This document shows positions 8,225 through 15,818 of a stretch of DNA of 64,000 nt, one piece after another; the first letter of the stretch is position 1; each line of letters opens with the position of its first letter. The position numbers were made by a program, and so were the translations under genes. This DNA is from Planctomycetota bacterium (GTDB taxonomy: Bacteria > Planctomycetota > Phycisphaerae > Phycisphaerales > SM1A02): contig JACZRS010000018.1 in assembly GCA_022574595.1 (NCBI GenBank), positions 36,243 to 100,242 on the forward strand, read 5' to 3'. The notes beneath the pieces were generated by a model. The model had not been told where the DNA came from. It did no database searches and saw only the letters and a program-made list of their open reading frames with translations.

Positions 8225-8641
8225 ATGGCCAAGACAAAGAAAAAACGAAAGAAAAGAACTGAATCAACGCCGACGGTTCGCGTGCCGTGTTCGGCACTAT
8301 TAGATATAGTAGATGAAATTAACGATCTTACCGCAGCGCTGGGTTGTTTACCTGAATTGCGAATGATGAGTTCAACCATGCGGGATATTATTCAGCCGCC
8401 AGATGAAGACCGTGTTCCAAGCAGTGCTGATGGTTTAGGGCAATGCGCGCTAAAATTATTTGATAAGCGATTAGATAAGTATTTGTGTGCCGCAGGTAAT
8501 GCGTTCATCAAGCGGGCGAGCATGGTGTGTCCGACTGAGATGGCAGATATGGTGGATATGATTCCGGATGCTGTAAGGTGGCGTTTATATCGACTGGAAG
8601 CGTTGATCGTTCTGCTGAAAGAAGAGAAGCTGAAGCATTAG
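8225..8641 (+). CDS. Cassette gene B, copy 1 (unknown function)
   Basis: 138 residues, near-identical to the product at 33653. It has a basic N-terminus (MAKTKKKRKKRTE), then a helical body: VPCSALLDIVDEINDLTAALG, MMSSTMRDIIQPP, LGQCALKLFDKRLDKYLCAAG and VRWRLYRLEALIVLLKEEKL. No signal peptide or membrane segment is visible. The start is fixed by identity with the paralogue; a GGGGC lies just upstream. The Lys/Arg head suggests nucleic-acid contact. It always follows gene A. I do not recognise the family. Confidence 0.75.
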   Translation: MAKTKKKRKKRTESTPTVRVPCSALLDIVDEINDLTAALGCLPELRMMSSTMRDIIQPPDEDRVPSSADGLGQCALKLFDKRLDKYLCAAGNAFIKRASMVCPTEMADMVDMIPDAVRWRLYRLEALIVLLKEEKLKH

Positions 8642-8703
8642 AATTCAACGCTTGAACACAGCAATTGGCGCACCAAGAGCTGGTAGCATTTAATAAAATC
8701 TTC

Positions 8704-8734
8704 TCATCTGTCATATTTAACATATGACAGATGA
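8704..8734. promoter_or_regulatory. 31-bp palindrome, copy 2
   Basis: Same inverted repeat as at 3108 with one left-arm substitution (CATATTT instead of CATATGT). It lies 49 bp upstream of the PAS-LuxR gene start at 8783, a normal operator position. Confidence 0.65.
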
Positions 8735-8782
8735 ACCGTTCACGTTAGGGAGGATCAGTCTGATCTGACGATTTTATTCATT

Positions 8783-9514
8783 ATGGAAACTTCGTCAGGT
8801 GTGCTGAGCGGCAAGAGCGTGCCATGGCCAGGAACAGTTGATACTAATATCTGGTGGAAGATATTAAGCCAGCATACGAATCATGTCGTGATTCTTTCGG
8901 ACTGCGACGGGCGATTCCTATTCGCAAATGAAGTAGCTCAGAAATTCCTGAGCAAATCTAATGAGGACTTAGTGGGGCGAACTTGGCAGGATGTATATCC
9001 TCCAAAAGTTGCCAATGAACACTTGATGTATGTAAGAACTGTTCATAAGACAAACAAACCGATTGTACTTATTGGAATTGTCAAAGGGATTTGTTTGAGA
9101 ACGCTCTTTTCACCGATTAGAACAGTTGAAAACAGTATGCCGATGCTTCTCGTAATCTGTAACCAATTAACCGCATTGGATCAGCAATCTAAGTTCGAAG
9201 ACAATAATGGACTACAGAAAGTAGTCGCAGAGTTCAACGATCTTGGGCCTCTTTCCATTCTCTCGGAGCGGGAACTTGAAGTACTTGCGTGTATTGGTGA
9301 AGGTTGGTCTCCACCAGAAATTGCCAAGCGTTTACATCGGAGTGTGAAGACAATCGACTGGCATCGTAGGTCGTTGGGCAGAAAGCTCGGCGCCAATAAC
9401 ACATTACAGTTGGTACGTATTGCTATTAATGCAGGGTTGAACCATGTTGGATTGTTGGATAAGCGGTTTCGATTTGATTTCACTACATACACCGCTGTTG
9501 CTGCCCGAGACTAA
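8783..9514 (+). CDS. PAS-LuxR (GerE) transcriptional regulator
   Basis: 243 residues. A PAS-like sensor (about 20-135: HVVILSDCDGRFLFANEVAQKFL, EDLVGRTWQDVYP) precedes a LuxR-type HTH (about 158-215: LSERELEVLACIGEGWSPPEIAKRL, SVKTIDWHRRSLGRKL). PAS domains bind small ligands or cofactors; none can be deduced here. There is no receiver domain, so control is probably by ligand or redox state. A 31-bp palindrome lies in its promoter, placing it in the same putative regulon as the tyrosinase and secreted-protein genes. Confidence 0.9.
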   Translation: METSSGVLSGKSVPWPGTVDTNIWWKILSQHTNHVVILSDCDGRFLFANEVAQKFLSKSNEDLVGRTWQDVYPPKVANEHLMYVRTVHKTNKPIVLIGIVKGICLRTLFSPIRTVENSMPMLLVICNQLTALDQQSKFEDNNGLQKVVAEFNDLGPLSILSERELEVLACIGEGWSPPEIAKRLHRSVKTIDWHRRSLGRKLGANNTLQLVRIAINAGLNHVGLLDKRFRFDFTTYTAVAARD

Positions 9515-9537
9515 CTTAATCTATAAATTTGGTCGAA

Positions 9538-10803
9538 TCATTCTTCGCTTGAACTAGGTCGCTGGGGTAGATCGAATCGAACTACCACCGATGATGGCAT
9601 AACAGGATACTCTACCCTACACCTGTATACATCGAATAATGAGCCGTCCCTACCAAGCCTATCGAATGTGTATTGGATCATTTCAGCATAACCTGGGATA
9701 TCCGGGGTATGCATGACGGATGGCCCTTTTCCCAAGTAGGTGATGGACTCGCGCATAGGCAGTAGATCGCATTCACGTTCCTCAGGTATTGCGTCACCAC
9801 TGCGGTGATCACCATATATAGCAAGTTCAGGTGAAATATCGCCCATTATGCCTTTACCTACAAGTACATCATGAATGAGTACTTCGCAAGGTGTTCGAAC
9901 TAGCGCTTGGCTAGTCTGTTGCAGATTATGCTCATCTTGATATCTAGCCAAAGCACACCGTGAAATATCCCCCAAAATGCAGGTTATGGAAGATTGGTTT
10001 CCAATGCTGTCGCCCTCTATCTGCACGTTTGTCATTCCAAATGCAGCTGGCATACTTGTAAAAGTGGGAATTGGCTCACTACAGAATGCTCTCAGGAGAG
10101 GCACTCCTTTTATAATCTCTCCTTGCGGGTCTATCGGCTCGCGGATAACAGGATGTCGCGACTTACCATCATCATCCGAAATTCCTATACGTGCAATTGT
10201 CCATGAAGCGCCACTGCGCAAGCGTCGCAGGTCCACTAAACCACGAATTACCGCGACATCCATTTTGTCTGTTGCGTTTGCCGCTACGTCGTAAATATAA
10301 CATGCTAACCGCGTTTTGGCTTGCACACCCCAAATGTGACTATTAGCTCGGAAGGCCGCACGTTTCTGTTGCGCATCTATCTGATCCGATCCATCTGCCG
10401 TTAGGCTTGCAATCATTGAATCGAAAGCAGTCCGGCTTCCTGCATGAGTCTCAATGAGTTCCTCAAAACTACTTATCGCTGAACGACAACTGTCTAAGCA
10501 GTTGGTAGGCACACCATGCTTAACTGCTTCATCCAGAAATCGCTTCAACGCACCAACGCCAGGAATGTTACACCCTTCAGCCAGTGGATCGGCCGAGAGA
10601 GCGAATTTATACACTTGCCAAGCCAAAGTTGTTCTGATCCGCAATGCCCGTTGTAGATCAGCAGCCTTTTTTATTTCGCCTGCACCCGGTATGGATCCAA
10701 TTAGAACCAAGAGGGATGCCTTAAGCTCCCGTAGGACAAGAGCCGCCTGCTTCTCGAATGGCTCAGTTTCAGGTGTGCCGGTCAAATTGATTGCCACATG
10801 CAT
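9538..10803 (-). CDS. Conserved hypothetical protein with HTH-like N-terminus
   Basis: 421 residues from the ATG at 10803 (a TTG at 10881 would add 26 residues). The N-terminal region AAVLRELKASL-type helix followed by IKKAADLQRALRIRTTLAWQVYKFA resembles a helix-turn-helix found in uncharacterised planctomycete proteins of about this length. The later part is mixed alpha/beta without motifs I recognise. It is convergent with the PAS-LuxR gene. No signal peptide. A role in regulation is a guess from the N-terminus. Confidence 0.65.
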   Translation of the reverse strand: MHVAINLTGTPETEPFEKQAALVLRELKASLLVLIGSIPGAGEIKKAADLQRALRIRTTLAWQVYKFALSADPLAEGCNIPGVGALKRFLDEAVKHGVPTNCLDSCRSAISSFEELIETHAGSRTAFDSMIASLTADGSDQIDAQQKRAAFRANSHIWGVQAKTRLACYIYDVAANATDKMDVAVIRGLVDLRRLRSGASWTIARIGISDDDGKSRHPVIREPIDPQGEIIKGVPLLRAFCSEPIPTFTSMPAAFGMTNVQIEGDSIGNQSSITCILGDISRCALARYQDEHNLQQTSQALVRTPCEVLIHDVLVGKGIMGDISPELAIYGDHRSGDAIPEERECDLLPMRESITYLGKGPSVMHTPDIPGYAEMIQYTFDRLGRDGSLFDVYRCRVEYPVMPSSVVVRFDLPQRPSSSEE

Positions 10804-11255
10804 AATTCTAGAGCCTTTAGATCTGTCTACAAGAAGATCAGATTCAACACCCAATAAATCGATCAATAAGCCGCATTTCAAATAATAACAGATGAGAGAG
10901 CCAAAGAGAATGATTTCAAACGGATATTCGTATGAAAATTAAGGGGTCCCACCACTTCGTTTGCTGTCACCGTCAGTTGTTTTTCAGGGTTGAAACCTTC
11001 AATGCTAGATTATACTTAGCGCATAGTAAGATTGATTGTTTATAAAATAAATGGCGAAAGTGTTGCCTAAGTGAAGTCGTCCATCTTGTTCCATATCTCG
11101 ACTACCTGCAAGCTATGCGTTTGAAAGTGGTTATCTAGCTGAATTCAAGCCTGGAGTATTACTATCCATACATAATGCCTCACATACGTCGTCTTCTTCG
11201 CGTTGGCAGACCTTTCTAGCTGTGGGGTGAAGAATGAGTATAGCTTTATGATGAA
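10804..11255. other. Intergenic region, nothing recognised
   Basis: About 450 bp between the start of the hypothetical protein gene and the terminator of the next secreted-protein gene. No plausible ORF, tRNA or repeat was seen. It presumably holds the promoter of the minus-strand gene ending at 9538. Confidence 0.4.
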
Positions 11256-11283
11256 AAGCCCACGAGAGGAAACCCGTGGGCTT
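11256..11283 (-). terminator. Intrinsic terminator after beta-strand-repeat gene 1
   Basis: Perfect 9-bp stem AAGCCCACG/CGTGGGCTT with a 10-base loop. On the minus strand it is followed by TTTTC. It lies 57 bp downstream of the stop at 11340. Confidence 0.75.
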
Positions 11284-11339
11284 GGAATCTGCAATCTATT
11301 CTATCATACTGTAAAAAAGGCTGAAGTTGCAATTAGATA

Positions 11340-12308
11340 CTAGCTATTGCATGTGCCGGTAAATTCAGTATCGGCTGTATAGCTCTGTGCACTACCTCCA
11401 GAACAAGTATCATCATCGTGTGCAAAGGAGCCTGTTTCTGGAACAGCCTCAAAATCGAGGAATCCATTTGCTGCAATTTCGTCAAGGCATCCAGTGGTGG
11501 ATATGTCAACGCCGTCAGCTATCAAGATCTTGGCATCCCTGCAAAGTCTGAAGTTTCCTGTCAAGCCGGTAGCATCCGCATTGAACTTTAGTACGGCGTT
11601 ACTGTTGGTACTGATTTCAAAATTTCCTGAACCGGAGAGAGAAACGCTTGCTCCAAGGCAGAGAGTTCCCGATTGATTGGCTCGGATCGTGCCATCGTTT
11701 ACGAATGCTGCCGATGCGGCGACTATATCCATCTTTACAGACATTTTGCCCTGAATAAGCATCGAGCTTGTGAGAATGGAATTAGCAATCTCGATTCTTG
11801 CATCATTGTGCTGACCCTCAATACTGCCATCTCCATCAACCGTGGCATCCGCTGTGAACGCCAGTACGGATTTGCTGGCCTTTAGGAGGATCTGCCCGGT
11901 GATATCCATCGTGACATCAGCACCAGTGACCTTGAGAACAGAATTACTCGCGTCGCTTGCAAGATTCACAACCCCATCTATATCGTGCTGCGCGGTGCCG
12001 TCCAGGGTGAGCATTTGGCCTGTGATAGTAAGCACGCCGCCACTATTGACTGTGAGTGTAGCAACTACTTCATCCTGATCATCAATGACAGGAGGAAGAC
12101 CTGTTGTAACCTGTACAATGATCGCGATGTCTCCAGACACGGGGTAGCCATGATCACAGGCGACTGATGACCAGTTGCCAGTATCACGCCAGTTGCTAGT
12201 AGTTGCAGTGGCCTTCCATGTGAAGGTGCAGCCTGCATTGGCTGGACTAGCAATAACAATTCCTAGAACTGTCGTAAGCAAACTGCTAAAAAATGTGGTA
12301 CGTTTCAT
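11340..12308 (-). CDS. Secreted beta-strand-repeat (autotransporter-like) protein 1
   Basis: 322 residues. Signal peptide MKRTTFFSSLLTTVLGIVIASPANA, then FTWKA..NWRDTGNW, a motif at the start of many planctomycete/verrucomicrobial passenger-like repeat proteins. The body has repeated short strands with Gly/Asn turns (LTVNSGGVLTITGQMLTLDG), consistent with a right-handed beta-helix. No membrane barrel, PEP-CTERM or dockerin is visible. It is the same length as its paralogue at 19693, and their 5' ends and upstream DNA are alike. A 31-bp palindrome lies about 270 bp upstream. Likely exported, possibly surface-attached; ligand unknown. Confidence 0.85.
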   Translation of the reverse strand: MKRTTFFSSLLTTVLGIVIASPANAGCTFTWKATATTSNWRDTGNWSSVACDHGYPVSGDIAIIVQVTTGLPPVIDDQDEVVATLTVNSGGVLTITGQMLTLDGTAQHDIDGVVNLASDASNSVLKVTGADVTMDITGQILLKASKSVLAFTADATVDGDGSIEGQHNDARIEIANSILTSSMLIQGKMSVKMDIVAASAAFVNDGTIRANQSGTLCLGASVSLSGSGNFEISTNSNAVLKFNADATGLTGNFRLCRDAKILIADGVDISTTGCLDEIAANGFLDFEAVPETGSFAHDDDTCSGGSAQSYTADTEFTGTCNS

Positions 12309-12647
12309 GGTTTACAATTCCTTTTGCTTGTGATGGGGTTACTGCGTTATTAAAACAACGTAGTGACCTCATCTGTAACTCCCCTTCGCAACCGTATGAT
12401 TTCGACGTCAAGGCTGCGATGGGCATTCTTGATAAATTCAGACGGCGAACATCACCGCCCGACCTCCTGAAGCTAATTCATAAACTGACTTTCTCGGGAC
12501 TACTTCTGACTGTTCCGGCAAGAGTAGCAGTAAGAAGAAATACTTATACACAGAGAAATTACCACTTCAAGACCAATCATGTCATCTGTCATATGTTTAA
12601 TATGACAGATGAAGTTTTTGACATGAGAGTGGATTCACTCAGTTGTA
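12309..12647 (-). promoter_or_regulatory. Upstream region of beta-strand-repeat gene 1
   Basis: No supported gene. About 110 bp (around 12370-12480) align with 20735-20820 upstream of the paralogous gene at 20661, indicating that gene and promoter were duplicated together. An AAGGA ribosome-binding site precedes the ATG at 12308. The palindrome at 12582 lies within it. Confidence 0.5.
12582..12612. promoter_or_regulatory. 31-bp palindrome, copy 3
   Basis: Left arm exact (TCATCTGTCATATGT); right arm has one change near the centre (TAATATG). It lies 274 bp upstream of the minus-strand secreted-protein gene and just before the structured element on the plus strand. Confidence 0.65.
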
Positions 12648-13187
12648 GTTTCGCTTTATTTCAAATCGTCCTGCCTGCTTAAATTAGCACCTCGGCTTTG
12701 CCGAGATTCTTGGCTCAAAACATTCCGTTCGGGTGTGATGGCTCCGCCCTCTATACTAGAGAGTAAGCGGGGTCCAGTACCCGACGGACGTGGGCCATAG
12801 GCTGTGCTAAGCCTAAGCAGGTAGCGTCCGTTGGGTATTGGGCACCGCTTTTTGTATTGCGCTGAGTGCAATTCGAAGCGGAGAGGCGAAAACTTTTTGG
12901 AGTGATTTATTATGGCTTGGATGAGAAAATGACTAATTGACAACGTGGGTTTTTGCCAGTTTGGCACTGGCCCCTAAGCGCCTGTCGCTCTTAGGAAGGA
13001 GGTGTCAAGCTGGCATAGTCTCGCCTCAATATATCCATTATCGTGCCGATCAGATGTGCCAATGTGCAAATTCTGCCGGTTCAAGTCCTGTGAAAAACAA
13101 GAAAAGAATACTGGACACATGCTCGAATCTTGATGGAGCGACCAAAAATCCCTTATTTCACAGCAAATACGAGGTTTACGCGCGAAG
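12648..13187 (+). ncRNA. Large structured non-coding element, copy A
   Basis: About 540 bp that align along their whole length with 14884-15449. Stems change sequence but keep pairing between copies: CTCGGC-ttt-GCCGAG here against TCCGGC-att-GCCGGA; ATTGC-n7-GCAAT here against TTTGC-n7-GCAAA; and a long central hairpin whose flanking arms (AGCGG../..CCGCT) differ but still pair. Highly conserved pieces include a GGAG-preceded six-codon frame MAWMRK (12912-12932) and a nested stem set GCCAGTTTG..CCTAAG..CTTAGG..CAAGCTGGC. No protein frame is conserved across the element. I do not recognise the RNA class. Strand is taken from the mini-frame and the downstream genes. Confidence 0.6.
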
Positions 13188-13390
13188 ATAAAAAGAATAG
13201 TTAATTTAGGTCATATTGTTGCTTTCTTGTACAAATATCTCACTTTACTCATGGCTAAAGCATAGCGCAATACCTGCCCGATACTTATAGCAATGGCCTT
13301 GGTGGGTTCATTAAGAAACGGCCCTGAGTGGCAGGCATAAGAAAAGAGCACCGACTATGGTTGAATTACCACAAAGTGATGGTGTGGACT

Positions 13391-13633
13391 ATGAGTGAGC
13401 AAAAGCAAATAGATCAGCCTGGGGTGATACGGAGGATTGCCAAACTGAGCGTTGATACGACAGCAATCGTGTTGATCGTAATGACTGCGATACTTTTGCT
13501 CTTTGCGATCTCCATAGCCGTGGGGGTTGAGATCCCCTGGCAACTCTATATATCAGCGAACACGGGGTTGGTTATTATGTTCACATTAAGATTACGATCA
13601 GAAAAAAGAGCAGTAGCAAATACAAAGAACTAG
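13391..13633 (+). CDS. Small two-helix membrane protein, low-affinity iron permease-like
   Basis: 80 residues with two transmembrane helices (about 22-45 and 50-68). The second part, IPWQLYISANTGLVIMFTLRLRSEKR, resembles the WQL-x-INT.. pattern of the low-affinity iron permease family, as does the N-terminal VIRRIAKLSVD. It is shorter than typical members. The stop overlaps by 4 bases the stop of the convergent gene. About 200 bp upstream is structured element A. Iron transport is not demonstrated; it could be a small regulator-type membrane protein. Confidence 0.6.
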   Translation: MSEQKQIDQPGVIRRIAKLSVDTTAIVLIVMTAILLLFAISIAVGVEIPWQLYISANTGLVIMFTLRLRSEKRAVANTKN

Positions 13634-14202
13634 TTGCGTGACGACCCAGCTTGTTCAAGTTCTTTCTTGGTGTCTTCCAATTCTTTTGCCGATTCTGCGA
13701 ACCCAATTCCTATGAACCTGCATCGCTTGAAAGTGCAGCCATCGGTAACTGTTGCCCCAATGGGGCATGCGCGATTTTTATCAAGCAACCAACAAGTATC
13801 ATCTGGTTTAGCGGTGTAGATGCAATCCACGCGAGCGTTGTACCCGACCCCCGCTAAAACTGCGGGCCCAATAATGACACAGTTCACGAATGTTTTTTCA
13901 TAGATCTTGTTGTTAACAGCAAGATCAGCTATCCTGAAAGTCTTACCTTCGATATGTGAGCCTATAAGTTCCGTGGGAGGACTCAATCTTTGTCCAACAA
14001 TTAACCAAGGCTCTAACCCAGGCCATTTTCTCCCTATCGCTTTCATAGCTGCCCACAACAGCCACATGATCCCTGCTGCGGCAAGCATAGCTGTGAGAAT
14101 GCTGTCCCCATTGAGCCACTCTAATTCAATGGCGGCATACTCTAGCCCAAGCCAGATGGCAGGTGGCAATATGGGCCTCGCTTCTTTGACGGCTTGGTGC
14201 AT
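13630..14202 (-). CDS. Membrane protein with pentapeptide-like C-terminal domain
   Basis: 190 residues. One or two N-terminal membrane helices (SILTAMLAAAGIMWLLWAAMKAI), then a soluble part with spaced strand motifs (FRIADLAVNNKIYEKTFVNCVIIGPAVL and GCTFKRCRFIGIGF) reminiscent of pentapeptide/beta-solenoid repeats. The ATG at 14202 is chosen because GGAG lies 8 bases upstream; a start 10 codons earlier lacks one. The C-terminal tail is acidic and coiled (KELEDTKKELEQA). Function unknown. Confidence 0.65.
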   Translation of the reverse strand: MHQAVKEARPILPPAIWLGLEYAAIELEWLNGDSILTAMLAAAGIMWLLWAAMKAIGRKWPGLEPWLIVGQRLSPPTELIGSHIEGKTFRIADLAVNNKIYEKTFVNCVIIGPAVLAGVGYNARVDCIYTAKPDDTCWLLDKNRACPIGATVTDGCTFKRCRFIGIGFAESAKELEDTKKELEQAGSSRN

Positions 14203-14553
14203 AGTAGATGCTCCAGAATAGTTCCTGAGCATCCTATCGCGTCTTGGCTAATGTTCATAATCACCTAGATAGCATTAGAAAAAGAGGTCAAGAAACAGAG
14301 ATAGCAGCACCATCAATCAGCTGGCAACTAATCTCATCCCGGCGACAATAAGTTCAGACGTGAGGAACGATTTTATTTGGCTGCCTGTGGCGTTAGTTTT
14401 TCCATACTTTGAAGGAAATCCTACCGGAATATTGCCAGATGATAGGCCTTTTCAGTGCCATATCCCCATGTTGGCTATTGGCCTCATAAATATTGTAGGA
14501 ATGTGACTTATCGTCCATAGACTCATTGACGACAAAGGTTTACCTATGCATGT
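14203..14553. other. Intergenic region between divergent genes
   Basis: About 350 bp containing the promoters of the membrane protein (minus) and of the XRE regulator (plus). No repeat or small gene was recognised. Confidence 0.4.
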
Positions 14554-14790
14554 ATGCCCCCGAAAAAACAGCTGGCACTCAGGAAGCGTCTCGGGAGGGC
14601 GGTGCGCAAACTACGTAAGGATCTGGATATCTCACAGGAAGAACTTGGCGCAAGGGCTAGTCTTGACAGAACTTATATCTCAGATATCGAGCGAGGAAAG
14701 CGTAATCCTTCACTTGATATTATCGCTGGGATAGCAAAGAGCCTAAAGGTCGAGCTAAGTCAACTGTTTCGGATGACAGAGTCCCAATAG
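14554..14790 (+). CDS. XRE-family transcriptional regulator
   Basis: 78 residues, almost entirely an HTH_3 domain: LGRAVRKLRKDLDISQEELGARA, LDRTYISDIERGKRNPSLDII, IAKSLKVELSQLF. This is the single-domain phage-repressor-like type common in mobile elements. It sits between the two copies of the structured element, about 90 bp before copy B, and could control either. Dimeric DNA binding is expected from the family. Confidence 0.9.
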   Translation: MPPKKQLALRKRLGRAVRKLRKDLDISQEELGARASLDRTYISDIERGKRNPSLDIIAGIAKSLKVELSQLFRMTESQ

Positions 14791-14883
14791 AGCTTTTTGA
14801 GATTATTTTCAATTTTAAGGGATAATGGGGTTGCTTATAGAGCGCATGGGATGTAGTATCATCGTCGACAAGTAAATATGCGG

Positions 14884-15449
14884 TTTCGCTTTATTTGAAA
14901 TCGCCGTGGCTGATCAAAGTACGAATCCGGCATTGCCGGAGATAATGGGGCTACGGCGTTCCGACGGGCGGAGCAGCTCCGTTGCTTTCGAGTGCATAAC
15001 ATCTTCGTTAGCTTGCGGGGTCTGTTCGTCCGACGGACCTCCTGCCCCAGGATTTCGTACTCCTGATCAGCCGGTTGGTCCGTCGGACTAGCGGACCCCG
15101 CATTTTTGTTTTGCGCTGAGTGCAAATCGAGGTGGAGCGATGAAGACTTTTTTGGAGTGACTTACTATGGCTTGGATGAGAAAATGACTAACTGACCAAG
15201 CGGGTATTTGCCAGTTTGATGCCAGCCCCTAAGTGCTGCCGCTCTTAGGAAGGAGGTGTCAAGCTGGCAAATTGCTCGCATCGATCTAAGTAACCCCTGA
15301 GCGATCATGGCGACAGAAAATTAATTGTGGGAGGTTCAAGACCTGTGGAATCTAAAAAAATAAAAAAACTTCATGACATATGCTCGAATCTTGATGTATT
15401 CGATAGGATGGGTTGTAATCTGCTGCAAATACGGGGTTTATGCGCGAAG
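14884..15449 (+). ncRNA. Large structured non-coding element, copy B
   Basis: Second copy of the element at 12648, about 566 bp. The central hairpin is stronger here: GCGGGGTC pairs with GACCCCGC and TCCGACGGACC with GGTCCGTCGGA, followed by ATTTTTGTTTTG. The MAWMRK mini-frame (15167-15187) with upstream GGAG and the nested GCCAGTTTG/CAAGCTGGC structure are kept. Both copies end in a conserved TATGCGCGAAG or TACGCGCGAAG. Some similarity continues another 100 bases. The next gene start is 370 bp downstream, too far for a simple riboswitch but possible for a long 5' leader. Confidence 0.6.
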
Positions 15450-15818
15450 TTGGTTAGGCTGGCGAGATTAGAACAAGGTATTTGCTCGACTTTTCTTTCA
15501 CTTAAAAATCTCTTCATACGAAATTTCATAGAAAGATGTTTGCATTGCGCAAAGCATGCCGATACTCTTGAAATAGCCCGTGTGCTAGATTCTTTTTGCG
15601 GGCTTGAAGGTGGCAGTATTGTGAAGCTCGGCTGGGATAATCTTTCATCCCCAGGAGATGGTTCAAGTAGTCCGCGCGCTAACCGAGCCTCAACCGATGT
15701 AAATGCCCAGTCAGATAGCAGCGATGCCACCGGCCATATTCCGGGGTGGCTTCGTAAAGCACGAGGCATAACCTTAACAAATACCGAACAACTAAATATC
15801 CGGGTAAGGAGTCATCGC
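15450..15818. other. Leader region of the LVIVD-repeat gene
   Basis: An open frame runs through this region from 15327, but it overlaps the structured element and has no family resemblance. The signal peptide begins only at 15819, preceded by AAGGAG. I treat this as untranslated leader. Confidence 0.45.

Noticed and set aside
12293..12682. 129-residue frame opposite the beta-strand-repeat gene promoter
   Set aside because: It spans the duplicated promoter region and palindrome, and no family resemblance is visible.
12648..15449. Structured element as tmRNA or group II intron
   Set aside because: A short frame and a GGTTCAAGTCC-like piece suggested tmRNA, but there is no tRNA-like acceptor/T arm at the ends and the mini-frame lacks a tag-like ending. 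No intron domain V or GTGYG start was seen.
15327..15818. N-terminal extension of the LVIVD-repeat protein
   Set aside because: The frame is open but overlaps the structured element, has no ribosome-binding site and lies before a clear signal peptide with AAGGAG.
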